This document shows, one piece after another, positions 1 through 6,705 of a stretch of DNA of 18,786 bases. This stretch comes from Acidimicrobiia bacterium (GTDB lineage Bacteria; Actinomycetota; Acidimicrobiia; Spongiisociales; ZC4RG35), in contig JAOUGY010000033.1 of assembly GCA_029865445.1 (NCBI GenBank), positions 1-18,786 on the forward strand. The letters are read 5' to 3'. A model generated the notes under the pieces. The model saw only the letters and a list, made by a program, of their open reading frames with translations, was not told the origin of the DNA and made no database searches. The position numbers and the translations under genes were made by a program. Every line of letters starts with the position of its first letter. The stretch's first letter is position 1.

Positions 1-242
1 ACGTGGGCAGCCGCCGAAACGACCATGACCACTACGGCAGTCCGGTGTTCGATGCACAGACCTCGCAACCTGGTCCGGGCACGTTCGAAGAATGCCAAGT
101 TCCGAGCGAACAGCACGCCCAGCACGAGGACGACCACTGAAGCAACCACCGATATGTGGGCGGTCGTCACGTCGTACAAGGGGCTGCCCGCGTACCCGGA
201 GGTGGACGTTTCGACTATCCAGGATTCGTGGGCGGAGATCAT
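1..242 (-). CDS. Partial membrane protein of unknown function, downstream of a two-component system
   Basis: The reading frame starts at an ATG at 240-242 and stays open for 80 codons to the left edge, so the C-terminus is missing. The ATG overlaps the TGA of the preceding gene (ATGA), which argues for translational coupling and supports the start. About 28 polar N-terminal residues precede a clear hydrophobic segment (about residues 29-46, rich in Val, Leu and Ala), then a basic Arg-rich loop, then a second hydrophobic segment beginning near residue 68 that runs off the window. The basic loop between the two segments suggests that it faces the cytoplasm. I do not recognise a family. As the fourth gene behind a response regulator and kinase, it may be a target or accessory of that system; this is inference from position only. 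Confidence 0.7.
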   Translation of the reverse strand, partial: MISAHESWIVETSTSGYAGSPLYDVTTAHISVVASVVVLVLGVLFARNLAFFERARTRLRGLCIEHRTAVVVMVVSAAAH

Positions 243-598
243 CGTCGGCCTCCCGTGATCAACACCGCCAGAGGCAGGATCATCCGCGTGAGGAGGGTTG
301 CCGGCGGAAGCGGGGTGCCTGCCAGCCAGAACGACGCTGCCAGTTCGAGCGCCGTCACGACGACCAGGGTCCACTCCAGCCGTCGAAACCAACGCGGGAG
401 GCCCGAATCGAACCGGGTGGCGGCCCAGAACAACACAACCACGAGAGTGGCGGTCGGAACCGGTGCCCAGGGCCCGGCCATCCCGACCGCCGCCATGAAC
501 GCGACCTCGATCGCAGCGGTCGCCGCGAGGGTCGCTTGGAGGGCGATCAGGACCCTCGCCATCCGGCGTTGATCCGAGATCGGTGGTGCGTATGCCAT
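239..598 (-). CDS. Small four-helix membrane protein of unknown function
   Basis: A 119-residue protein made almost entirely of hydrophobic segments: about residues 15-37, 45-62, 75-93 and 98-115, with Arg-rich connections (for example around residues 68-73), which suggests four membrane helices. I recognise no conserved catalytic motif and no family. It lies 64 bp downstream of the sensor kinase on the same strand and its stop overlaps the start of the next membrane gene (ATGA), so it is probably the third gene of a four-gene operon. No good ribosome site precedes the ATG at 598; an internal ATG at codon 13 is an alternative start that would leave the first helix intact. A pair of 13-bp direct repeats with a 22-bp period lies 23-57 bp upstream and could be a regulator site. 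Confidence 0.65.
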   Translation of the reverse strand: MAYAPPISDQRRMARVLIALQATLAATAAIEVAFMAAVGMAGPWAPVPTATLVVVLFWAATRFDSGLPRWFRRLEWTLVVVTALELAASFWLAGTPLPPATLLTRMILPLAVLITGGRR

Positions 599-620
599 AC
601 GGCAGCTTCGACCCGGTCGA

Positions 621-655
621 TGAGCGGACGGTGGGTCGAGGGTGAGTGGACGGTG
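621..655. repeat. Direct repeat pair with 22-bp period, possible response-regulator site
   Basis: TGAGCGGACGGTG at 621-633 and TGAGTGGACGGTG at 643-655 match at 12 of 13 positions, and their equivalent bases are 22 bp apart, two helical turns. They sit in the only real gap of the two-component operon, between the kinase stop and the next membrane gene. OmpR-family regulators commonly bind direct repeats phased with the helix, so binding by the regulator at 1976-2641 is a reasonable guess, but nothing here proves it. Confidence 0.4.
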
Positions 656-662
656 AGAACCT

Positions 663-1979
663 TCAGACCATCGGAAGCGTCACCGTGGCGATGGCTCCCC
701 CGCCGGGCCTGTTGCCCACCTCGATCGTGCCCCGGTGGGCGTGGACGATCTCCTGCGCTATCGACAGCCCCAGACCCGTGCCTGGGCCGGTACGCGCCGG
801 GTCGCCACGGTGAAACCGTTCGAAGACGCGGTCGACATCGGCGGCCGCGATCCCGGGCCCGCGATCGGTGACGGTCAATCTCACCATGCCGTCGTCCGCA
901 TCCACTCTCGCCTCCACGGGTGGCGCGCCGTGTTTGACGGCGTTGTCGACCAGAGCCCACACGACTCTCGTGAGGGCGTCCGGATTCGCTTCCAACGGGG
1001 CGGAGGTTCCTGCGAACCCAACCCCCGCCGTTTCCGCCACCTTTCGCACGACGAGGGCCAGGTCGATCGACGACATCGCCGGTTCTGGCCCGTCTTCGGC
1101 ACCGGCGAGTAGGAGCAGCTCGTCCACGAGAGCAGCCATCCGATCGGCTTCCGCCTGTATGTCATCGACGGCCCTGCGACGATCATTCGGCTGAGCGTCG
1201 GGATGCGCCGCCAGGAATCCGGCGTTCGACCGGATCGTGGTGAGCGGTGACCGGAGCTCATGAGAGGCATCGGCAGCGAACCGTCGCTGCCGCTCGAGTG
1301 TCTCCTCGAGCGCCCGTTGCGACCGTGACAGCACGTCCATCATGGTGTTGAACCGGAGGGTGAGCGTGCCCACTTCGTCTCGCGCCGGCCGCGATGGGAG
1401 CCGGGCGTCGAGATCACCGGTGAGCGCGACCTCCTCGGCGGTGCGAGACAGGCGGACGAGTGGTCGGAGGGCGCGACCGCTCACAACCCACGAGGCGAGG
1501 GCGCCGGCGATTGCCGTGACGATGGACGCGATCACGAGCACCGCCTTGAGACCGGCCAGGTCCCGTTCGATTGCGGCGATCGCCTGTGCTGCCACGGCGG
1601 TCACTCCGTCACCACGGACGGCAGCCCACGCAAATTCGCCCGTCCGCTCCGTCACGCCTTCCGCAGTTGCCCGGGAGAGGAGAGAGGTCGGGACACCGAT
1701 GGGTGTGCCTTCGGCCTCGGCATCCGTGTAGAGGAGCGTCCCCCCATCATCGAAGACGAGGATGAATGGAGCCAGATCGGCCGGATCTCTGATCACGGCC
1801 GGCCGTTCGGAACCCGGTTGGAACGAGTTGAGGGTCGCTACAGCCTGGGTTGTGAGCCGGTCGAGTTGTTCCTGAGGGCTGGTGCGACCCGCCAGACCGT
1901 TGATCATCCACGCGAACACGATGACCGTGGACGTCGCCAGCAACGTCCCCAGAAGAGCGAGCCGCGTGCGGATTCTCAT
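663..1979 (-). CDS. Membrane sensor histidine kinase (HAMP, HisKA, HATPase_c)
   Basis: A 438-residue transmembrane kinase that would autophosphorylate and pass phosphate to the response regulator encoded just upstream. The ATG at 1977-1979 overlaps the regulator's TGA and opens directly into a membrane helix, so I prefer it to longer in-frame starts. Order: helix 1 (about 8-28), extracytoplasmic sensor region (about 30-143) with no fold I recognise, helix 2 (about 146-166), HAMP (about 167-220), HisKA with the H-box FAADASHELRSP and phosphoacceptor His240, then HATPase_c with N-box DNAVKH (345-350), G1 DRGPGI (372-377), F-box FERFH and G2 GTGLGLS (400-406). All catalytic motifs are intact and the length is typical of EnvZ/PrrB-like kinases. 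The signal sensed cannot be told from the sequence. Confidence 0.95.
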   Translation of the reverse strand: MRIRTRLALLGTLLATSTVIVFAWMINGLAGRTSPQEQLDRLTTQAVATLNSFQPGSERPAVIRDPADLAPFILVFDDGGTLLYTDAEAEGTPIGVPTSLLSRATAEGVTERTGEFAWAAVRGDGVTAVAAQAIAAIERDLAGLKAVLVIASIVTAIAGALASWVVSGRALRPLVRLSRTAEEVALTGDLDARLPSRPARDEVGTLTLRFNTMMDVLSRSQRALEETLERQRRFAADASHELRSPLTTIRSNAGFLAAHPDAQPNDRRRAVDDIQAEADRMAALVDELLLLAGAEDGPEPAMSSIDLALVVRKVAETAGVGFAGTSAPLEANPDALTRVVWALVDNAVKHGAPPVEARVDADDGMVRLTVTDRGPGIAAADVDRVFERFHRGDPARTGPGTGLGLSIAQEIVHAHRGTIEVGNRPGGGAIATVTLPMV

Positions 1980-2641
1980 GAGCGGAGGACGTACCCGACA
2001 CCACGTACAGCATGGAGGACTCGAGGTTCTCCCCCAACCTCCAGCTTGCGGCGCAGATACCCCACGTAGACATCGACGATGTTCGAGCTGGTGTCGACAT
2101 CGAGGCCCCACACCGACTCGAGGATGCGAGCCCGCGACAGAACGATGCGCGGGTTCCTGAGGAAGTGCTCGAGGAGGTGAAACTCGAGAGTGGTGAGCTC
2201 CACTTCACGTCCACTGCGAGTCACCTCCATGGGATCCACAGCCATCACGACGTCCTCGAAGCGGAGCACCTCGCCACCTGGGGGATGCCGCCGCAGCAAG
2301 GCCCTGACGCGGGCCACGAGCTCTTCGTGGGCAAACGGTTTCACGAGATAGTCGTCTGCGCCGGCCTCGAGGCCTGCCACCCGATCCGGCACCCGGTCGC
2401 GTGCCGTGACCATGAGAATCGGTACATCGTCACCGGCTGCTCGGATGCGGCGACACACCTCCATACCGTCGAGGCCCGGCAACATGAGATCGAGGACGAC
2501 CAGGTCGACCGGCCGAGCCAGATCGAGCGCAGCGGCACCATCGCCGACCACTACAGGGTCGAATCCCTCGTATCGGAGAGCGCGCTCGACGGCGGCCGCG
2601 ATGCGCGGATCGTCCTCCACCACGAGCACAGTCGCCTTCAT
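1976..2641 (-). CDS. OmpR/PhoB-family response regulator
   Basis: A 221-residue DNA-binding regulator, partner of the kinase that follows with an ATGA overlap. The receiver domain (about 1-115) shows the acidic pair in VVEDD, the phosphoacceptor Asp in VVLDLMLPGLDG, the conserved Thr in MVTAR and the Lys in YLVKPF. The C-terminal winged-helix domain (about 125-221) carries the usual LTTLEFHLLEHFLRNP, VWG and RRKL...GVGYVL signatures. I start it at the ATG at 2639-2641, which opens directly into the receiver fold; a GTG six codons upstream is in frame but adds an unconserved stretch and falls inside an inverted repeat. No Shine-Dalgarno is visible. First gene of the operon; targets unknown, though nearby repeats are candidates. 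Confidence 0.95.
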   Translation of the reverse strand: MKATVLVVEDDPRIAAAVERALRYEGFDPVVVGDGAAALDLARPVDLVVLDLMLPGLDGMEVCRRIRAAGDDVPILMVTARDRVPDRVAGLEAGADDYLVKPFAHEELVARVRALLRRHPPGGEVLRFEDVVMAVDPMEVTRSGREVELTTLEFHLLEHFLRNPRIVLSRARILESVWGLDVDTSSNIVDVYVGYLRRKLEVGGEPRVLHAVRGVGYVLRS

Positions 2642-2648
2642 CGACGCA

Positions 2649-2668
2649 CATGTTTGCACCCAAACATG
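2649..2668. promoter_or_regulatory. Perfect inverted repeat ahead of the response-regulator gene, possible operator
   Basis: Arms CATGTTTG (2649-2656) and CAAACATG (2661-2668) are perfect reverse complements around the 4-base centre CACC. The element ends 7 bp before the response-regulator ATG, where an autoregulatory operator or a 5'-leader hairpin would lie. It is AT-richer than its surroundings. It is also on the 3' side of the DUF5808 gene, but no T-run follows on the minus strand, so an intrinsic terminator is unlikely. Confidence 0.45.
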
Positions 2669-2695
2669 AGGCGACGATGAGGACTCGTGTGGCTC

Positions 2696-2983
2696 CTACC
2701 GGCGCTTCATCCGCTTCGTGATGGCTCCCAGATTCGGGGCCCACCCTGCGCCCCATACCCTGCCCGAGATGATCGGACCGTCGGGGTTCCAATAGGTATC
2801 TTTGACGCGCGCAACGGTCGGCCACCGGAAGTCGTAGGGCACCACCCCGAGGACCTTGCCGTTCCAGGTTCGGGCCTCGCGGGGTTTGCGCAACTCCTGG
2901 ACGACGGCGATGACACCGACGACCGCCAGCACCAGCTTCCAGACGTCGTTGAAATCCATCTTGTGGGAGCTTCGTTCCTTCAT
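2696..2983 (-). CDS. DUF5808-family small membrane protein
   Basis: A 95-residue protein with one N-terminal membrane helix (about residues 14-29) followed by a cytoplasmic-looking stretch with the pattern WNGKVLGVVPYDFRWPT (about 40-56) and WNPDGP...GWAPN, which I recognise as the DUF5808 signature found in many actinobacterial membrane proteins, often as a tail on larger proteins. Its molecular role is unknown. The ATG at 2981-2983 is chosen because a -10-like TACGCT lies 7 bases upstream, suggesting a leaderless or very short leader; the purine-rich GGAGG sits only one base before this ATG, too close to serve it normally. An ATG at codon 9 is an alternative. Divergent from the methyltransferase at 3058. 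Confidence 0.8.
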   Translation of the reverse strand: MKERSSHKMDFNDVWKLVLAVVGVIAVVQELRKPREARTWNGKVLGVVPYDFRWPTVARVKDTYWNPDGPIISGRVWGAGWAPNLGAITKRMKRR

Positions 2984-3057
2984 ACCTCCGAGCGTACCCC
3001 TCGCCCGCCGGTACGAATCAGGTCGACGTCGATCCCGAGGACGACGAGAATCGCCCC
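2984..3057. promoter_or_regulatory. Divergent promoter region of the DUF5808 and methyltransferase genes
   Basis: On the minus strand TACGCT (plus-strand 2991-2996) precedes the DUF5808 ATG by 7 bases. On the plus strand TCGACG (3023-3028) and GAGAAT (3046-3051) are 17 bp apart, and GAGAAT ends 6 bases before the methyltransferase ATG. Both genes lack a well-placed ribosome site, so both may be transcribed as leaderless messages. These are motif matches by eye, the plus-strand pair being weak. Confidence 0.4.
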
Positions 3058-3600
3058 ATGGACGCCGCACCGTGGTCGAGATTGAAGAGCGAGATCTATG
3101 GATTGGTGTGGCGGAACTCACGCTCCAACCGCAGGATCGTGTCGATCGCTCGGGTCGAGCCGGAGCATGTGATCCTCGACATCGGGTGCGGGCCCGGAGC
3201 CGCCGTCCGCAATGCGGCGACGCTCGCTGCCAAGGCCGTCGGGGTCGACCGAAGCGAACCGATGATCGAGATCGCCCGGCGTCGGTCGCGCCACCTCGGC
3301 AACGTCGAGTTTCTGGTTGCGGGAGCAGAGGCGCTCCCATTCCCCGACGCGTCGTTCGACCGTGTCTGGAGTGTCCACGCCTTTCACCATTGGGAGGATC
3401 CGGAGGTCGGTATCGAGGAGGCGGCCCGGGTCACACGGCCCGGCGGCCGCCTCCTGATCTCGGAGGACGAGAGCAACGGGGCGCACGGCATGGATCGGGA
3501 GCACGCAGAGAAGCTGGCGGACGCGCTCGTGGAGAGAGGATTCGCGGAGGCGACAGTGGAGAAACGCGGCCGCCAACTCGTGGTCATTGCCGTCCGATGA
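3058..3600 (+). CDS. Class I SAM-dependent methyltransferase (Methyltransf_11 type)
   Basis: A 180-residue Rossmann-fold methyltransferase. Motif I VILDIGCGPG (38-47) binds S-adenosylmethionine; the acidic end of strand 2 is in VGVDRS (61-66); AGAEALPFPDASFD (88-101) and the region VHAFHHWEDP (106-115) are the post-motifs typical of the UbiE/Methyltransf_11 group, followed by ARVTRPGGRLLI (123-134). It is shorter than most members (usually 200-280 residues), with a reduced C-terminal part, so little room for a substrate lid; substrate cannot be predicted. The ATG at 3058 is favoured by the -10-like GAGAAT ending 6 bases before it. The gene ends about 107 bp before the sigma factor start on the same strand. 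Confidence 0.85.
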   Translation: MDAAPWSRLKSEIYGLVWRNSRSNRRIVSIARVEPEHVILDIGCGPGAAVRNAATLAAKAVGVDRSEPMIEIARRRSRHLGNVEFLVAGAEALPFPDASFDRVWSVHAFHHWEDPEVGIEEAARVTRPGGRLLISEDESNGAHGMDREHAEKLADALVERGFAEATVEKRGRQLVVIAVR

Positions 3601-3601
3601 A

Positions 3602-3625
3602 GAACCGGCCCACAACAGGGTCGTC
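3602..3625 (+). promoter_or_regulatory. Possible ECF-type promoter upstream of the sigma factor gene
   Basis: GAACC at 3602-3606 and CGTC at 3622-3625 are separated by 15 bp, resembling the GGAAC...CGTC pattern of promoters read by ECF sigma factors, which often transcribe their own gene. It lies about 80 bp before the proposed sigma start. The spacer is slightly short and the first G is missing, so this is a weak candidate. Confidence 0.25.
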
Positions 3626-3706
3626 GCGGATACTCGACACCACCATGTCCCCGCTCTCTACCTCCGTGAGCGAGTATCTGATGTGAACGTGGCAGACGAT
3701 CGACAC

Positions 3707-4183
3707 ATGAAGGTGGTCCAGAACTTCGATGCCTTCTACCGGGCCGAGTATCGGTCGGTTGCCCGGCTGGCACATGTGCTCACGGGCAATCTCGCCGCCG
3801 GGGAAGAGATCGCCCAGGAGGGCTTCCTGGCGGCGCTCAAGAGCTGGGAAGAGATCGGTTCGTACGAATCACCCGCAGGGTGGGTGAGGCGCGTCGTCGC
3901 CAACAAAGCCGTTTCCCGGCGGAGGCGCCTGGCCATCGAGGACCGATACCTCGCCTGGTTTCGCCCATCCGAACCTTCCGAGCTCTCCAGCCCCACCATC
4001 GACGTGATCGATGCCATCCGTACCTTGAGTGCCAGACAGGCCCAGGCGATCGCTCTCCACTACTTCTCCGACCTGTCGCTGGTAGAGGTCGCCGACATCA
4101 TGGGGTGCTCGGTGGAATCGGTCAGGACTCATCTCAAACGCGCCCGTACCCGGCTCGCCGAGTTGCTGGGGGATTCCTCATGA
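3707..4183 (+). CDS. ECF-family RNA polymerase sigma factor
   Basis: A 158-residue sigma-70 group 4 (ECF) factor. Region 2 (about residues 7-75) contains FDAFYRAEYRSVARLAHVLTGN and the core-binding stretch EIAQEGFLAAL; region 4 (about 100-155) has LSARQAQAIALHYFSDLSLVEVADIMGCS and the helix-turn-helix recognition part VRTHLKRARTRL. The linker is short, with no extra C-terminal SnoaL domain. I start at the ATG at 3707, where the family fold begins; the frame is open upstream as far as 3587, and GTG codons at 3683 and 3689 are possible earlier starts. No Shine-Dalgarno is clear, but a -10-like GACGAT ends 6 bases before the ATG. The stop overlaps the start of the membrane partner (ATGA). Confidence 0.93.
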   Translation: MKVVQNFDAFYRAEYRSVARLAHVLTGNLAAGEEIAQEGFLAALKSWEEIGSYESPAGWVRRVVANKAVSRRRRLAIEDRYLAWFRPSEPSELSSPTIDVIDAIRTLSARQAQAIALHYFSDLSLVEVADIMGCSVESVRTHLKRARTRLAELLGDSS

Positions 4184-5610
4184 ACATCGACGAACGACTC
4201 CGCACCGCCTCCGCCGACCTGGCCGAGGTGCATCGGCGGCGTCCCACACCGACGCTCAGGCCCCAACCACCTCACCGGCGTTGGATGCCTGCGGCAGCAG
4301 CGGCCGCCGTGGTCCTCATCGTGTTCGTCGGCTTCGCCGCCAGGGACGGCACGCCAGTCGACCCGGCGAACCTCACCACGGTGACGACCACCCAGTTCAC
4401 AACCACCACGACAACACCCACGACCTCGACGACGGAGTCCGCCACGACCACCGACCCCGTCGTCCCGGTCGACCCGGAGTTGGCCTGGAGCGAGACGGAC
4501 GCGGAACGCATGGTCGAGGGATACCTGGCGGCGCTGGCAGACGGACAATGGGACATCGCCGCGTTCTCGATGGAGAACAACGGCGTCGCCCCCAAGGGGG
4601 CACTCCGGGGTGAGACACCCCGAGACTTCCTCGAGCGTTCCTGCGGGACAGGACTATGCGCTGGGCCGTATGTGGTGGTGGCCGATGGTCCGGGGGTCAT
4701 CAACCCGGAGACAGCCCAGGCGGAGTCATCGGTCACGGTGACCCACGTCGCGAGCGGGGAGACCCGCGGCATTCGTATCGCAACGTTCGAAGGCCAGCCG
4801 ATCATCGCCGATCTCCCACCATTGGCTTCCGGCGATGGCGACTCCCTCGTCTCGACCTTGTTCGGGGACGACCCGCCCGACGACCTCGCCATCGGCCGGT
4901 TCGAAGCAATCGAAAGATGGATCGGCGGAGCTCGGACCTGGGAGCTGCAGTGGCTGGTCGACGATTTCCAGGACGTCGACGGGGGCGTTGCACTGGCGTA
5001 CGAGGCCGGCCCTGGACGGTATGTCCTCACGCCCATCGGTGCACCGGAACGGAACGAGGCCGGACAGTGTCCTGGGCTCTTGGGAAGAGGCATCGCTGTG
5101 TTCGAATCGTGCGATCCCACAGTCTTCGGGCCGGCAGGCGAGGCCGTGACGACCGATCGATTCGGGCCCATCACCGGAGGCGACGGCGGCTGGTCGTACT
5201 ACGTCGAGCGCAACGGCGTGTTGGTCAGCGGAGCCGGAGACGCCGAGGGGAACATCACCGGGCTGACAGCCGGCCAGGTGGATCTGCTCGGCGACGACTA
5301 CGCCTCCGGCCTCCGCATGTCACCGGACGGATCGCTGATCGCCTACGTCGACCACGCCGACGAACGAGCCGAGTCCCACTTCTTCAGCCGGGTGGTCGTC
5401 GTGAAGAGAATCGATTCAGGCGAGGAACTGGACCGCGTCGCGTTCGACACACCGGTGCTGTGGCTCGAGTTCGACGGGCGCTGGCTCGTTGTTGGGCTGG
5501 CCAACGCCGATCATGGCGGCAATCCCGAACAGGAGCGCATCGCCGCGTACAACCTGGCGAGCGGCGACGTCACCGCCGCCGATTCGTCGACGCGGCTCTG
5601 GCTGCCGTGA
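4180..5610 (+). CDS. Single-pass membrane protein co-translated with the ECF sigma factor (candidate anti-sigma or effector)
   Basis: A 476-residue protein whose ATG overlaps the sigma factor's TGA. Residues 1-35 are polar, basic and probably cytoplasmic; a membrane helix spans about 36-54; a Thr/Ser-rich, probably glycosylated or cell-wall-spanning linker covers about 66-91; and a large extracytoplasmic region follows, beginning with an alpha/beta stretch (about 100-220) and ending with beta-rich segments including the propeller-like MSPDGSLIAYVD. Anti-sigma factors are often encoded right after their ECF sigma, and this topology fits, but the cytoplasmic part is very short and lacks the HxxxCxxC zinc motif of ZAS-type anti-sigmas. 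It may therefore be an unconventional anti-sigma or a regulated product. It converges with the LigD-type gene with only 11 bp between. Confidence 0.85.
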   Translation: MNIDERLRTASADLAEVHRRRPTPTLRPQPPHRRWMPAAAAAAVVLIVFVGFAARDGTPVDPANLTTVTTTQFTTTTTTPTTSTTESATTTDPVVPVDPELAWSETDAERMVEGYLAALADGQWDIAAFSMENNGVAPKGALRGETPRDFLERSCGTGLCAGPYVVVADGPGVINPETAQAESSVTVTHVASGETRGIRIATFEGQPIIADLPPLASGDGDSLVSTLFGDDPPDDLAIGRFEAIERWIGGARTWELQWLVDDFQDVDGGVALAYEAGPGRYVLTPIGAPERNEAGQCPGLLGRGIAVFESCDPTVFGPAGEAVTTDRFGPITGGDGGWSYYVERNGVLVSGAGDAEGNITGLTAGQVDLLGDDYASGLRMSPDGSLIAYVDHADERAESHFFSRVVVVKRIDSGEELDRVAFDTPVLWLEFDGRWLVVGLANADHGGNPEQERIAAYNLASGDVTAADSSTRLWLP

Positions 5611-5621
5611 GAGGGACATCC

Positions 5622-6599
5622 TCACTGCTCCCAATCCTGTCCCCACCAACTCCGACGGCCCCGCGGTTTTCCGAAGTTGGGCGGCCACGGGTCGCCAGCG
5701 AGATCCCCGGCCTCGTCCCGACGCGCCAATTCCAGCAGGGAATCGAGACTGAATGCCACATCGTCGATCGGCTCCATGAGGTCACCCACCGTCTCGTACC
5801 GCGCCGCAAACGTGCCCATGGGGAAGTCCGCGAGTTCTGCAGCGGGAACCTCATCCCAGGTGAGGGGCGCCGATACCCACCCCGTGGGACGCACTGAATA
5901 GGCGCTGGCGACAGTCCGGTCTCGGCTGTTCTGGTTGTAGTCGAGGAACACACCGTGGCGGTTGTCCTTCCACCATTCGGTCGTTGCCAGATCGGGCCTC
6001 CTCCTGGCGACTTCCCGCCCTAGGGCGAGGGCGGCGCGGCGGACCTCCAGAAACGGGTACTGCGGTTCCATGCGCACATAGACGTGGATGCCTTTCGATC
6101 CCGACGTCTTCGGGTAGCCGACGAGACCGTGGTCGGTCAGTACCTCGTTGACGACAAGCGCAGTCTGCTGGACGTCAGCCCAGGTCGCTTCCGGGGTGGG
6201 ATCGAGGTCGATCCGCAGTTCGTCCGGGAACTCGACTTGTTCCACTCGTGTCGACCACGGGTTCAGGTCGATGCAGTTGAGTTGCGCCATCCAGATGACG
6301 TCGAACGGCGCCCTGGGCACGAGGTACCCGGCGGTTCTGCCCGATGGGAACTCCACCGTGTACCGCTCGGTCGCCGACTTCGGGGCCCGTTTCTGAAAGA
6401 AGGGCTTGGCTTCGACGCCGCTCGGCCACCGCTTGAGCATCGTGGGGCGACCGAACACCCCGGCGAGAGCGCCGTCGACACAGGTCAAGAAGTGTTGGAC
6501 CACGTCGAATTTGGTCCACCCCTGTTTGGGAAACATCACTTTGTCGGGGTGGGTGATGACGAGCGGATCTCCGTCGATCTCGACGATGACGTCTTCCAT
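5622..6599 (-). CDS. Stand-alone LigD-type polymerase/primase domain protein
   Basis: A 325-residue archaeo-eukaryotic primase-superfamily polymerase of the LigD PolDom type, which in bacterial non-homologous end joining fills gaps and adds (ribo)nucleotides at broken DNA ends. Catalytic signatures are visible: RIDLDP with metal-binding Asp131 and Asp133, TSGSKGIHVYV with His172, and FLDYNQNSRDRT with the third acidic residue Asp220, followed by AYSVRPTGWVSAPLTWDE. The N-terminal HPDKVMFP motif is also typical. There is no ligase or phosphoesterase domain, and neither Ku nor a ligase gene is next to it, so it resembles the separate PolD proteins of mycobacteria. The ATG at 6597-6599 has no ribosome site but a -10-like CACACT ends 6 bases upstream. 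Confidence 0.93.
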   Translation of the reverse strand: MEDVIVEIDGDPLVITHPDKVMFPKQGWTKFDVVQHFLTCVDGALAGVFGRPTMLKRWPSGVEAKPFFQKRAPKSATERYTVEFPSGRTAGYLVPRAPFDVIWMAQLNCIDLNPWSTRVEQVEFPDELRIDLDPTPEATWADVQQTALVVNEVLTDHGLVGYPKTSGSKGIHVYVRMEPQYPFLEVRRAALALGREVARRRPDLATTEWWKDNRHGVFLDYNQNSRDRTVASAYSVRPTGWVSAPLTWDEVPAAELADFPMGTFAARYETVGDLMEPIDDVAFSLDSLLELARRDEAGDLAGDPWPPNFGKPRGRRSWWGQDWEQ

Positions 6600-6657
6600 T
6601 CGCCGAGTGTGGCACTCACCGCTCGAAGACCGCGGCGGGCCGCAGTGCCCGGGCACC

Positions 6658-6687
6658 TAGAATGGCGGTGAAACCCATCCATGGGTT
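6658..6687 (+). promoter_or_regulatory. Putative promoter -10 and overlapping inverted repeat for the acyltransferase gene
   Basis: TAGAAT at 6658-6663 fits an actinobacterial -10 box. Just downstream, where transcription would begin, AACCCAT (6672-6678) and ATGGGTT (6681-6687) form a perfect 7-bp inverted repeat around CC. An operator at the transcription start would suit repression. A -35 box is not clear. The acyltransferase TTG start lies 18 bases after the repeat. Confidence 0.4.
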
Positions 6688-6705
6688 CGATCGGAGCTGA
6701 GGCCC

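Noticed and set aside
92..871. 259-codon open frame on the plus strand
   Set aside because: Antisense to two hydrophobic membrane proteins and the kinase end; extreme Arg content and no motif.
2649..2668. Intrinsic terminator of the DUF5808 gene
   Set aside because: The hairpin is AT-rich in its arms and no T-run follows on the minus strand.
4656..5897. 413-codon open frame on the plus strand
   Set aside because: Shifted frame of the sigma-partner gene running into the antisense of the LigD-type gene; almost wholly Arg/Gly/Pro.
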